From NCBI GenBank assembly GCA_050697555.1, contig JBOHAD010000085.1, positions 1 to 8,913 on the forward strand: a stretch of 8,913 nt of DNA, in the 5' to 3' direction. The stretch is from DASQWP01 sp050697555. Lineage in GTDB: Bacteria > Actinomycetota > Thermoleophilia > Gaiellales > Gaiellaceae. Below, in pieces: positions 1 to 7,355 of the stretch (positions are counted from its first letter, which is position 1; every line of letters starts with the position of its first letter). Under the pieces are notes generated by a model that worked only from the letters and a program-made list of their open reading frames with translations, made no database searches and had not been told where the DNA came from. The translations under genes and the position numbers were made by a program.

Positions 1-2
1 GC

Positions 3-8
3 TAGCGT
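3..8 (+). promoter_or_regulatory. Candidate -10 box of moeA (near-leaderless)
   Basis: TAGCGT fits the TANNNT -10 pattern and lies 9 nt before the GTG start at 18. The same spacing recurs at several other genes here. Its TAG is also an in-frame stop, so GTG 18 is the first usable start. The window begins too close to look for a -35 box. It could equally be only the end of an upstream gene. Confidence 0.35.
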
Positions 9-17
9 ACGCCCGTC

Positions 18-1220
18 GTGGCGGAGCTGATCTCGATCGCCGAGGCGCAGCGCCTCGTCCTCGAGCGGACGAAGCCCCTCGAGGCCGAGCGGGTGCCCAT
101 CGAGCGCGCGTCCGGCCGCGTGCTCGCCGAGCCTGCCGCCGCGGCCGTGGACCTCCCGCCCTTCCCGAGCTCGGCGATGGACGGCTACGCCCTCCGCTCC
201 GGCGACACGGAAGGCGGGCCGGTAACGCTCGCAGTCGTGGAGCGGATAGCGGCCGGACGTCCTGCCTCCCGTGTCCTCGCCGCCGGAGAGGCGATGGCGA
301 TCGCCACCGGCGGAGTCGTGCCCGAGGGTGCCGATGCGGTCATCCAGGTGGAGCACGTGGAGGAGACCGAGGTGGGCCTGGTCGTCCGCGAGCCGGTTCC
401 GGTGGGCGCGAACGTGCGCGGGCGCGGAGGCGACGTGAGAGCGGGCGACGGCGTGCTCGAGGCGGGGATGCGGCTCGCCGCGGCGCAGGTCGGGGCGCTC
501 GCGGCTGCGGGCGTCACCGAGGTGCGCTGCACGAAGCGGCCGCGGGTCGGGATTCTCGTCACCGGCTCCGAGCTCCGCCCTCCCGGCGAGCAGCTCCGCG
601 AGGGGGAGATCTACGAGTCGAACGGGCTCCTCCTGGCCACGGCCCTCGGATCGGCGGGCGCCGTCCCCGCCCAGCTCGGCATCGTCGCCGACGACCCGGA
701 GGAGCACCGGCGCACGATGGAGCGGGCGCTGCTCGGCTTCGACATGCTCGTCACCTCCGGCGGCGCGTCAGTCGGCCCGCACGACCTCGTCCGCGAGGTG
801 CAGCGCGAGTTGCGTGTCGAGGAGGTCTTCTGGGGCGTCGCCGTCAAGCCGGGGAAGCCCGTCGCCTTCGGTGTCCGGCGCGACCACCTCGTCTTCAACC
901 TGCCCGGGAACCCCGTCTCCGTGCTCGTGACCTTCGAGCTCTTCGTCCGCCCGGCCGTGAACGCCCTCCTCGGCGCCGACCCCTGGCCGGCGTTCCAGCA
1001 GGGAACGCTCGCGGCGCCCGTGCGGCGCAACCCGCACCGAGACGAGCTCCTACGCGCTGTTGTCACTAGGGACAACGACGCGGTCGCGCTCGAGCCGCTG
1101 GCCGGCCAGGAGTCGCACATGATCGTGCGCGCCGGGCAGGCGACCGCCCTCGTGCTGGTCGAGGCGGGCGAGGGCGAGCTCGCCCCCGGCGAGACAGTCT
1201 CTTTCCTCTCGCTCGCCTAA
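18..1220 (+). CDS. moeA: Molybdopterin molybdenumtransferase MoeA
   Basis: MoeA inserts molybdate into adenylylated molybdopterin to finish the molybdenum cofactor in the cytoplasm. The 400-residue product has the usual family length and is complete. Family signatures appear in order: PPFPSSAMDGYAL (47-59), ATGGVVPEGADAVIQVE (96-112), GILVTGSEL (178-186, with the conserved Glu185), SGGASVGPHD (247-256), KPGKPVAFG (277-285) and NLPGNPVS (294-301). The last part (about 325-400) is the small C-terminal beta domain. The start is GTG at 18, because an in-frame TAG lies at 3-5; no Shine-Dalgarno is visible in the 17 bases available. No other cofactor genes are in the window. The gene ends exactly where the convergent sortase gene ends. 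Single-domain MoeA is clear; whether it uses molybdenum or tungsten cannot be told. Confidence 0.94.
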   Translation: MAELISIAEAQRLVLERTKPLEAERVPIERASGRVLAEPAAAAVDLPPFPSSAMDGYALRSGDTEGGPVTLAVVERIAAGRPASRVLAAGEAMAIATGGVVPEGADAVIQVEHVEETEVGLVVREPVPVGANVRGRGGDVRAGDGVLEAGMRLAAAQVGALAAAGVTEVRCTKRPRVGILVTGSELRPPGEQLREGEIYESNGLLLATALGSAGAVPAQLGIVADDPEEHRRTMERALLGFDMLVTSGGASVGPHDLVREVQRELRVEEVFWGVAVKPGKPVAFGVRRDHLVFNLPGNPVSVLVTFELFVRPAVNALLGADPWPAFQQGTLAAPVRRNPHRDELLRAVVTRDNDAVALEPLAGQESHMIVRAGQATALVLVEAGEGELAPGETVSFLSLA

Positions 1221-1889
1221 CTAGACGATCGGCTCGACGTCGACGAGGCGGCCGTACACGATCCACCGCTGGGCGGCGCTGTAGAGGGGATGGCAGGCCG
1301 AGAGCATGACCGTGTCGAAGCCGCGGTTGCGGACGACGCTCCAGTCGTCCGACTCCACGATCTCGTGCTCGAAGATCCGGTAGTGGAACGTTCCGTAGGG
1401 GAGCTCGAGCACGATTGCGTCGCCTCGCTCGAGCTTGTCGATCTTGCGGAAGGGGGCGCCGAAGGTCGTGCGGTGACCGGCGATGCCGACGGTCCCCCCC
1501 AGGCCGGGGAGGCTGGTCCGCTCGTAGTGCCCGGGGCCGCGCGAGAGGTCGGGGCCCCAGCGCGTGCCGTGGACGAAGACGGCTTCGACGCCGATCCGGG
1601 GTATCTCGATCCGCCCGAGCGGCTGACCGAGCTCGACGGTTCGGCCGAAACGGCGCGCCAGAGCGGAGACGGCGCTCCGCTCCTGCTCCTCGCTGACGAG
1701 ATCCGGCGCGGCGGGCGCGCTCGCTTCGAAGTCCTCGAAGACGCCCTGGAGCTCCGAGCCGAGCCGGTTCTGCTGGTAGCGGTTGTAGACGTCCGTGACG
1801 GGATCGCGCCAGAAGAGGACGGCAGCCGCGTACGCGAGCACGAGCAGGCCCACGACGATCAGGACGGTTCCCAGGCGACGCCGCGTCAT
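1221..1889 (-). CDS. Sortase (class E/D-like transpeptidase)
   Basis: Sortases cut a C-terminal sorting signal on secreted proteins and attach the protein to the cell wall or to a pilus. The 222-residue product has an N-terminal membrane anchor (about 6-26), a linker, and a sortase barrel from about 90 to 218. The catalytic set is visible: His139 in GIAGHRTTF, Cys199 in MLSACHPLYSAAQRW, and Arg208. The Cys-His-Pro-x-Tyr-Ser stretch resembles actinobacterial class E sortases, but the subclass is not proved. The start ATG overlaps the upstream peptidase-like gene's stop as ATGA, with GGAGGG just ahead of it, which suggests translational coupling. No LPXTG/LAXTG-type substrate is encoded in this window, so the substrate must lie elsewhere. 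The gene is intact and its stop touches that of moeA. Confidence 0.9.
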   Translation of the reverse strand: MTRRRLGTVLIVVGLLVLAYAAAVLFWRDPVTDVYNRYQQNRLGSELQGVFEDFEASAPAAPDLVSEEQERSAVSALARRFGRTVELGQPLGRIEIPRIGVEAVFVHGTRWGPDLSRGPGHYERTSLPGLGGTVGIAGHRTTFGAPFRKIDKLERGDAIVLELPYGTFHYRIFEHEIVESDDWSVVRNRGFDTVMLSACHPLYSAAQRWIVYGRLVDVEPIV

Positions 1890-3784
1890 CCCTCCGAAGT
1901 CTCACTTTCGCCCTCGCCCGCGGCCCCGTCAAGCGCTCGGAGATGCCGCCGCGAGCGGGCTCTCCTCCTGAGGAGGACAGCCTGGCGCACGCCCTCGCGC
2001 AGCGGCCCCCGGGCCGGCCGCTCGGATGCGTCCGGGTAGGGGGCATAGCGGCCGAGCGCCACCGCTCCCGTCTGACCGGCCGCAGCGGCCCAGGCGAGGA
2101 AGGCGAGCAGGAGGGACACCGGCACGTAGCCGATCGCCGCGAGGGCGAGCAGGTACCAGACGGCGTCGAGGCCGAGCTCGTAGCGGAACTCGAGGGAGCC
2201 GAGGAGGATGAGCGGCCCGGCGAAGCCGAGCGCGTACAGGCTGGGCTGCGCCCAACGACCGCGATCGGAGACCTGTGGAAGCCACAGCCACGCGTGCAGC
2301 GAGGGGAGCACGAAGATCAGGGCGTAGGGGTTCGTGGCGGCGACGACGAGCCCGACGACGGCGAGCACGAGCATGGCGGCGAGGTGGCCGCCGAGCTCCT
2401 CCTCGCGCGAGACCGAGCGGGCGGGTGCCAGGCGCGGCCGGGCGACGAGCCAGCCGAGAGCCGAGAGCGCGAGGAGCGCGGCGAGCGCGGCCGCCGGCCA
2501 TTCGGACGCGACCGGGGTCTCGAACGCGATCGGCCGGTCGATGCCGCTCGGGAGGATCCCGAGGAGGGAGAAGAGCGCGACGCCGACACCGACCCAGAGC
2601 CAGACGCCCAGGCGGCTCGCGTAGCTCCGAAGCGCGGGGCCGAGCGGGATGTGCCGCCGGCGGCAGCGGGCGAAGAGGTCCACGGTTGCCGCCAGGAAGG
2701 GGATGAGGGCGGCGAGCAGGACGAACTGGATCGTCCAGCCGTACAGGATCCGCGGACCGAAGTAGATGTAGGAGTCGGTTCCGCGTGCGACTTCCGCCGC
2801 CTCGTCGAGGGATCCGAGCAGTGCCTGCGCCGAGCGGCCGAGCTCCCCGAGCCGCTCCTGATCGAGACGGCCGAGCGAGTCGCCCTCGGCCGGCGGCGGG
2901 CGCTCGCTACCCGTCGTGATGGTGACTGCGGGCGTCCCGCGCGCGACGAAGGGCGCGTGACCCCGGAGGCTGAAAGGGAAGGCGAGATCGAGCAGCTGGC
3001 CGAGCGCGCCGGGGCGCGCGGGCGCGACTCCGGCGTGGTCGCGGATGCTCGCCTCCGTGGTGGCGAGCAGCGTCGGGCTTGGGACGCGCGAGTTGTCGCT
3101 GGAGAAATCTACGCGAGGCGTCTCCGGGCCTCCGACCGCGTCCAGGTTCACGACCGCGACCGTGCGGTCCGCGTGCCGGGAGCTCTCCGCGAAGGCGTTC
3201 GCGCCGAGGCTGCCGAGGGCCCCGCCGTCGGTGGAGACGAAGACGAACGTGTGCTCGAGCGAGGCGTCGCCCACGTCGCGGGCGAGCTCGAGCAGCGCGG
3301 CCGTGCCGGACGCGTTGTCGACGGCCCCCGGCGACAGTCCGAGGTTGTCCCGGTGCGCCGTCACGACGATCGTGTCCTGCGATCGCACGGGCTCGCGGGG
3401 AGAGTGGGGCGCGACCGCGACGATGTTGACGAACCGCTCTTCGCCGCGACCCGGAACCTCTGCCGTGAACACCTGGCGCTCGACCTCGAAGCGATAGTCG
3501 CGGAACCGCTGCTCCACCCAGGCGGCGGCGCCTCTCGACCCGTCGGATCCGGGTGACCGGTCTGGGAACTGGCGCACGAGCTCGACGGCGAACTGCGCCG
3601 CGGTCGCCTCGTCGAAGAAGGGACGGAGCGTGGGATCCGGGAGGGGGTCGGGCCGGCCCACGCTGAAGGCGGCGACGAGGAGAGGCACTGCGACCGCGAG
3701 CCAGGCGGCCCGGTAGATCCGTGTGGAGACCGGCCGCTCGAGCGATCCGCGCCGCGGCCTCCGGCGGGGAAGATCCGCGGCCAT
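1886..3784 (-). CDS. Membrane M28-family (Zn aminopeptidase-like) protein, atypical active site
   Basis: The 632-residue protein has a basic N-terminus, one membrane segment (about 25-41), an extracytoplasmic M28 peptidase-like domain (about 55-330), and then some six or seven hydrophobic segments (about 350-370, 390-411, 430-448, 466-483, 486-503, 516-530, 541-568) and a basic tail. M28 enzymes are two-zinc exopeptidases. Four expected metal ligands are visible: His144 (TAHRDN), Asp156 (GAVDNASGT), Asp215 (VVNLDAVGG) and His276 (RGHAPF). The usual Glu-Glu pair, one catalytic base and one ligand, is missing: the segment reads STDGGALGSLG (184-194). It may be inactive or use Asp186. The ATG at 3784 is preceded by AGGGAGGG (3788-3795). 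It leads a two-gene operon with the sortase. Fold assignment is firm; activity is uncertain. Confidence 0.85.
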   Translation of the reverse strand: MAADLPRRRPRRGSLERPVSTRIYRAAWLAVAVPLLVAAFSVGRPDPLPDPTLRPFFDEATAAQFAVELVRQFPDRSPGSDGSRGAAAWVEQRFRDYRFEVERQVFTAEVPGRGEERFVNIVAVAPHSPREPVRSQDTIVVTAHRDNLGLSPGAVDNASGTAALLELARDVGDASLEHTFVFVSTDGGALGSLGANAFAESSRHADRTVAVVNLDAVGGPETPRVDFSSDNSRVPSPTLLATTEASIRDHAGVAPARPGALGQLLDLAFPFSLRGHAPFVARGTPAVTITTGSERPPPAEGDSLGRLDQERLGELGRSAQALLGSLDEAAEVARGTDSYIYFGPRILYGWTIQFVLLAALIPFLAATVDLFARCRRRHIPLGPALRSYASRLGVWLWVGVGVALFSLLGILPSGIDRPIAFETPVASEWPAAALAALLALSALGWLVARPRLAPARSVSREEELGGHLAAMLVLAVVGLVVAATNPYALIFVLPSLHAWLWLPQVSDRGRWAQPSLYALGFAGPLILLGSLEFRYELGLDAVWYLLALAAIGYVPVSLLLAFLAWAAAAGQTGAVALGRYAPYPDASERPARGPLREGVRQAVLLRRRARSRRHLRALDGAAGEGESETSEG

Positions 3785-3795
3785 GAGCCCTCCCT

Positions 3796-3801
3796 AGTCT
3801 A
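3796..3801 (-). promoter_or_regulatory. Candidate -10 box of the M28-like/sortase operon
   Basis: On the minus strand TAGACT (TANNNT) lies 11 nt before the ATG at 3784, which would give a leader of only a few bases. It is the same hexamer as the box before the methyltransferase gene. It lies inside CTAGTCTAG (3794-3802). A strong Shine-Dalgarno also lies between it and the ATG, so a longer leader from another start site is possible. Confidence 0.35.
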
Positions 3802-3829
3802 GTGCCCGTGGCGGCTCCCCCTGCGAGCC

Positions 3830-3835
3830 TATCCT
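3830..3835 (+). promoter_or_regulatory. Candidate -10 box of the response regulator-kinase operon
   Basis: TATCCT lies 9 nt upstream of ATG 3845 in the 60-bp divergent region. A start site 6-7 nt downstream of the box would leave a leader of about 3 nt. No convincing -35 box is visible at 17 nt. The same hexamer at the same spacing precedes the GTG at 8834. Confidence 0.42.
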
Positions 3836-3844
3836 TTGGGAAGG

Positions 3845-4543
3845 ATGGCCGACCCAGTGACGATCCTCCTCGTCGACGACGAGGAGTCGATCCAGAAGCT
3901 CCTCACGTACCCGCTCGAGCGCGAGGGCTATCACGTGGTGCAGGCCCGCGACGGAGAGGAGGCGCTGGCGCGCTTCATCGAGGCGCCGGTCGATCTCGTC
4001 GTCCTCGACCTCATGCTCCCCAAGCTCGGCGGCCTCGAGGTCTGCCGGCGGATGCGCAAGATCGAGGGCACGGTCCCGATCATCATGCTGACGGCACGGG
4101 GCGACGAGGTGGACAAGGTCGTGGGCCTCGAGCTCGGCGCGGACGACTACATCACGAAGCCGTTCTCCATCAGGGAGTTCATGAGCCGCGTGCGCGCGCT
4201 GCTCCGACGGGCCCAGCTGCCGCCGGCCGCGGCGAGGACCGGCCTGATCGAGCGGGACGGGCTGCGAATCGACACGGCGAAGAGGACGGTGGACGTCCGT
4301 GGCGACCCGGTGGACCTCACGTACCTGGAGTTCGAGCTCCTGCGGACGCTCGCCGCCAGCCCGGGGCGCGTCTTCAGCCGCGCGACGCTCCTTCAGGACC
4401 TCTGGGGCGGGGCCGAGTACCGCGATCCGCGGACGATCGACGTCCACGTGCGCCATCTGCGCGAGAAGATCGAGCGCGACCCCGGCGACCCCGAGTTCAT
4501 CTTCACGGTTCGCGGCGCCGGCTATCGCTTCCGGGAGAGCTGA
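3845..4543 (+). CDS. OmpR/PhoB-family two-component response regulator
   Basis: This is a DNA-binding transcription regulator activated by phosphorylation from the kinase encoded next to it. From ATG 3845 it has 232 residues, normal for the family. The receiver domain (about 6-121) has the acidic pair Asp11-Asp12, phosphoacceptor Asp55 in LVVLDLMLPK, Thr83 and Lys105 (ITKPF). The C-terminal winged helix (about 135-231) has the typical LTYLEFELL, DLWG, TIDVHVRHLREKIE and TVRGAGYRF stretches. The start is uncertain: ATG 3845 fits the near-leaderless pattern, GTG 3857 has GGGAAGGA at a better Shine-Dalgarno distance, and TTG 3836 is less likely. Its stop overlaps the kinase start (TGATG). The order regulator-kinase-HtrA resembles MprA-MprB-PepD, but orthology is not shown. 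Target genes cannot be read from the sequence. Confidence 0.93.
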   Translation: MADPVTILLVDDEESIQKLLTYPLEREGYHVVQARDGEEALARFIEAPVDLVVLDLMLPKLGGLEVCRRMRKIEGTVPIIMLTARGDEVDKVVGLELGADDYITKPFSIREFMSRVRALLRRAQLPPAAARTGLIERDGLRIDTAKRTVDVRGDPVDLTYLEFELLRTLAASPGRVFSRATLLQDLWGGAEYRDPRTIDVHVRHLREKIERDPGDPEFIFTVRGAGYRFRES

Positions 4544-5997
4544 TGGGCCGGCCGTCGCGTCTCAGTCTCAGCGTCAAGGTCGGTCTCACCCTCTTCGTCG
4601 TCGTCGCCGGCGCGCTCGCCATCGTGTACGTCGCCGTCGTCCCGCAGCTCGAGTCCCGCCTCGTCGACGCCAAGATCGACGAGCTGGAGGAGATCGCCCC
4701 GACCGTGGCGGGCTCCGTGGCCGACTCGAGCCAGAATCCGTTTCGGCTCCAGAACGCCGTTGCCGTGCTGGGGGAAGGCCTCGGTGTCCGCGTCGTCGTG
4801 CTGCGCCCGCTCTCCGCCGACCGCCTCTCGAACGTGGCCGACTCTCGTAGCGTCGAGCCGGGAGATGTCGGGCAGGATCCCGTGGCGCTCGAGGCTCTGA
4901 CGACAGGGCTTCCCGCCTCGGGCCGCGTGACGCGCGACGACGAGGACTACGCCGAGGCGGCGCGGCCGGTAGGCCCCAACACCGTCGTCCTCGTCTCCGC
5001 GTCTCTGCAGGACGCGCTCGCCAACGTGCGTCTCGTGCGCCGGAGCCTGATCGTGGCGGGTGCCGCCTCGCTCGCCATCTCGTGGCTCGCCGGCTACCTC
5101 GTCGCCTGGGCGTTCACGCGGCGGATCCGGCGTCTGGAGAACGCGGCTGAGCGGCTTGCGGCCGGCGATTTCGAGACGCCGGTCGTGGACACCGGGCGCG
5201 ACGAGGTGAGCCAGCTCGCCGAGGCCTTCGACAGCATGCGGGTGCGCCTTGCGGCGCTCGACCGGGCCCGGAGCGAGTTCATCGCCAACGCCTCCCACGA
5301 GCTCAGGACCCCGCTCTTCTCGCTCGGAGGCTTCCTCGAGCTGCTCGCGGACGAGGAGCTGGACGAGGCGGTACGGCTGGACTTCCTCGCGGAGATGCGC
5401 GGCCAGGTGGAGCGCCTGGCGCGGCTCGCAACGGATCTCCTCGACCTGTCGCGCCTGGACGCCGGCCAGCTCGAGGTGGAGCGCGTCCCGGTCGACCTGG
5501 GCGCGAGCGCGCGACTCGTCGCCGACGAGTTCCGCGCCGTCGCGGAGGCCCAGGGGCGCGAGCTTCGCCTGCACGCGGACGGGCCGGTGCAGGCGGTCGG
5601 CGACGAGCAGCGCGTGCAACAGATCCTCCGCGCCTTCGTCGAGAACGCGCTCCGGCACACGCCATCGGGGACGACAGTCGAGGTGACCGCGGGCTCGCGG
5701 GACGGCCGCGCAAGCGTTTCGGTACGGGACGACGGGCCGGGTGTGCCAGCGGACGACCAGGAGCACGTCTTCGAGCGCTTCTACAGGGCGGAGGGCGGCC
5801 AGGCCTCCGGGTCGGGCCTCGGGCTCGCCATCGCCTCGGAGCTCGCAAGCCGCATGGAAGGGACGATCGAGCTCCGCTCGCAGCCCGGCGAGACCGTGTT
5901 CACGCTGCTCCTGCCGCTCTCGGAGGGAGAGTCATCACGTGAAAACGCTGTGGCCGACGAGGATGTGCTGCTTCACCCCGGTGCGCCGGCGCGTTAG
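4543..5997 (+). CDS. HAMP-domain sensor histidine kinase
   Basis: This is the membrane partner of the upstream regulator. It senses an extracytoplasmic signal, autophosphorylates and passes phosphate to the regulator. The 484-residue protein has TM1 (about 11-32), an external sensor region of about 135 residues, TM2 (about 168-190), a HAMP linker (about 188-240), a HisKA helix pair with His252 in NASHELRTPL, and an HATPase domain (about 345-458). ATP-site motifs are intact: N box Asn368 (VENALRH), G1 DDGPG (396-400), F box FERFYR (410-415) and G2 GSGLGLAI (423-430). The start is ATG 4543, overlapping the regulator stop by one base. An open frame continues further upstream but only shadows the regulator. 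I do not recognise the sensor region as a named domain. A tail of about 24 residues follows the ATPase domain. Confidence 0.94.
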   Translation: MGRPSRLSLSVKVGLTLFVVVAGALAIVYVAVVPQLESRLVDAKIDELEEIAPTVAGSVADSSQNPFRLQNAVAVLGEGLGVRVVVLRPLSADRLSNVADSRSVEPGDVGQDPVALEALTTGLPASGRVTRDDEDYAEAARPVGPNTVVLVSASLQDALANVRLVRRSLIVAGAASLAISWLAGYLVAWAFTRRIRRLENAAERLAAGDFETPVVDTGRDEVSQLAEAFDSMRVRLAALDRARSEFIANASHELRTPLFSLGGFLELLADEELDEAVRLDFLAEMRGQVERLARLATDLLDLSRLDAGQLEVERVPVDLGASARLVADEFRAVAEAQGRELRLHADGPVQAVGDEQRVQQILRAFVENALRHTPSGTTVEVTAGSRDGRASVSVRDDGPGVPADDQEHVFERFYRAEGGQASGSGLGLAIASELASRMEGTIELRSQPGETVFTLLLPLSEGESSRENAVADEDVLLHPGAPAR

Positions 5998-6012
5998 CGG
6001 CCGGCGGGTCAC

Positions 6013-6018
6013 TACCAT
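6013..6018 (+). promoter_or_regulatory. Candidate -10 box of the htrA-like gene
   Basis: TACCAT lies 9 nt before GTG 6028 in the 30-nt gap after the kinase gene. It would give the protease its own near-leaderless transcript besides read-through from the operon. No clear -35 box and no Shine-Dalgarno is seen. Confidence 0.38.
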
Positions 6019-6027
6019 GAGACCGCC

Positions 6028-7266
6028 GTGCGCCCGGGAGTGATCGCCGTCGTCGCCGTCGTGTCCGCCCTCCTGGGCGGCTCGTCCGCGCTTCTGTTCG
6101 GCAAGGCGGCGGGTTGGATCGACGGCGACCCAGCCGCACAGACGATCCTCGTTCCCTCGCCGGACGGCGCGGCGCCCGCCTCCGACGAGCTCCTGGAGGA
6201 GGACGCGGCCACGCCGCTCACGGGCAACGGCTTCGACGCGAGCGAGATCTATGCGAAGCGCGCGAGCGGCGTCGTCACCGTCCTCGCGCTGTTCGACGGT
6301 CAGGGGCAGGAGGCGGACGCCGCCGCCGCGCAAGGCTCCGGCTTCGTCGTCACGGAGACCGGCTACGTTCTCACCAACTCGCACGTGATCACGACCGCGG
6401 GCGAGGGCGACCCGAGCGCGGAGCCCGAGGCCGCCGACACCGTCTACGTCCTGTACAGGGACGAAGAACGCGTGCCGGCGACCGTCGTCGGCTGGGACGT
6501 CTACGACGACGTCGGGCTGCTCAAGGTCGACCCTCGGGATCACCCCGTCAGCCCCGTTCCGCTGGGCGACTCGAGCCGGGTCGTCGTCGGGGAGCCCGTG
6601 GCAGCGATCGGCAGCCCGTTCGGCAACGAGAGCTCCCTGAGCGTCGGCGTCGTCGCCGCGACCCAGCGCTCGATCGAGTCGCTCACCTCGCGCTACAACC
6701 TCGTCGACGCGATCCAGACGGATGCGCCCATCAACCGCGGCAACTCCGGCGGGCCGATGTTCGATGCCAGCGGCGACGTGATCGGGATCAACGCTCAGAT
6801 TCGCAGCGAGTCGGGCACCGCGGAGGGTGTCGGCTTCGCCATTCCGATCAATGCCGCGAAACGCTCGATGACGCAGCTGATCGAGACCGGCCGGGTGCGC
6901 TACGCCTGGCTCGGGGTGACGACTCAGACCGTCACGCCCAGGCTGGCCGCCCGCTTCGACTTCAGTGCCGAGCGCGGCGCGGCGATCCAGGAGGTCGTGG
7001 ACGGGAGCCCGGCCGCCCGCGCGGGCCTTCGGGGAGGCGGTGACGAGCGGGAGTGGCAGGGGATTCGCTTTCGGCCCGGCGGCGACCTCGTCGTCGCCGT
7101 CGACGGCGAGCCCGTCGAGACGGCCGAGGACGTCGTTCGCGCGGTCACCCAGGGGTCCGTCCCCGGACAGCGGCGGCAGCTGACCGTGCTGCGCGGCAAC
7201 GAGCAGGTCGAGATCACGGTCGTCCTCGGCGAGCGCCCGCCGACGCCTCCCCCGACCGGCGGCTAG
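6028..7266 (+). CDS. HtrA/DegP-like membrane-anchored serine protease with PDZ domain
   Basis: HtrA proteases degrade or refold damaged exported proteins at the outer face of the membrane. The 412-residue product has one N-terminal hydrophobic anchor (about 5-25), an acidic low-complexity linker (about 30-68), a trypsin-like domain (about 72-288) and a single PDZ domain (about 293-400), with a short proline-rich end. The triad is complete: His119 (LTNSHV), Asp161 (YDDVGLLKV) and Ser240 (NRGNSGGP). The start is GTG 6028; the nearby ATG 6017 is in another frame. The gene follows the kinase by 30 nt, so it is probably both in the operon and served by its own promoter. Actinobacterial parallels are PepD beside MprAB. 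Its stop lies just before the palindromic element. No sorting signal or second PDZ is seen. Confidence 0.93.
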   Translation: MRPGVIAVVAVVSALLGGSSALLFGKAAGWIDGDPAAQTILVPSPDGAAPASDELLEEDAATPLTGNGFDASEIYAKRASGVVTVLALFDGQGQEADAAAAQGSGFVVTETGYVLTNSHVITTAGEGDPSAEPEAADTVYVLYRDEERVPATVVGWDVYDDVGLLKVDPRDHPVSPVPLGDSSRVVVGEPVAAIGSPFGNESSLSVGVVAATQRSIESLTSRYNLVDAIQTDAPINRGNSGGPMFDASGDVIGINAQIRSESGTAEGVGFAIPINAAKRSMTQLIETGRVRYAWLGVTTQTVTPRLAARFDFSAERGAAIQEVVDGSPAARAGLRGGGDEREWQGIRFRPGGDLVVAVDGEPVETAEDVVRAVTQGSVPGQRRQLTVLRGNEQVEITVVLGERPPTPPPTGG

Positions 7267-7274
7267 CCCAGATG

Positions 7275-7296
7275 ATTGATCGAAAATTGACCGGAA
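7275..7296 (+). repeat. 11-bp tandem duplication in the left arm of the palindrome
   Basis: ATTGATCGAAA (7275-7285) is followed at once by ATTGACCGGAA (7286-7296), matching at 9 of 11 positions. Either unit can pair with the single right-arm copy. The extra unit accounts exactly for the 11-nt shift in pairing between the outermost and next blocks of the palindrome. It is AT-rich against a GC-rich background. Confidence 0.6.
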
Positions 7297-7355
7297 ACCG
7301 TGGCACCCGCCGGATGACGCCCGTGACGCGTCGCCTGACACCACGCTCGTTCCTC

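Noticed and set aside
1059..1076. Hairpin GTTGTC-N6-GACAAC inside moeA
   Set aside because: A 6-bp stem within coding sequence, without a T-run or other signal, is likely chance.
1943..3556. 537-codon open frame on the plus strand opposite the M28-like gene
   Set aside because: It is an antisense shadow produced by high-GC codon bias. Its product is low-complexity and rich in Arg, Glu and Gly, while the minus-strand frame has clear motifs and membrane segments.
3802..4542. Upstream extension of the histidine kinase frame
   Set aside because: The region is fully used by the response regulator in another frame, the extension is Arg/Pro-rich, and ATG 4543 gives a standard kinase N-terminus.
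5939..6043. 34-codon frame from GTG 5939 with GGAGGGAGA about 9 nt upstream, bridging the kinase end and the protease start
   Set aside because: It overlaps both genes and its Arg-rich product with a Cys-Cys pair looks like no known small protein. The purine run is explained by kinase codons. It could be a coupling leader peptide, but nothing supports that.
5935..7344. 469-codon minus-strand open frame opposite the htrA-like gene
   Set aside because: Antisense shadow with an Arg/Ala/Asp-rich product and no recognisable domain. The plus strand encodes a complete HtrA.
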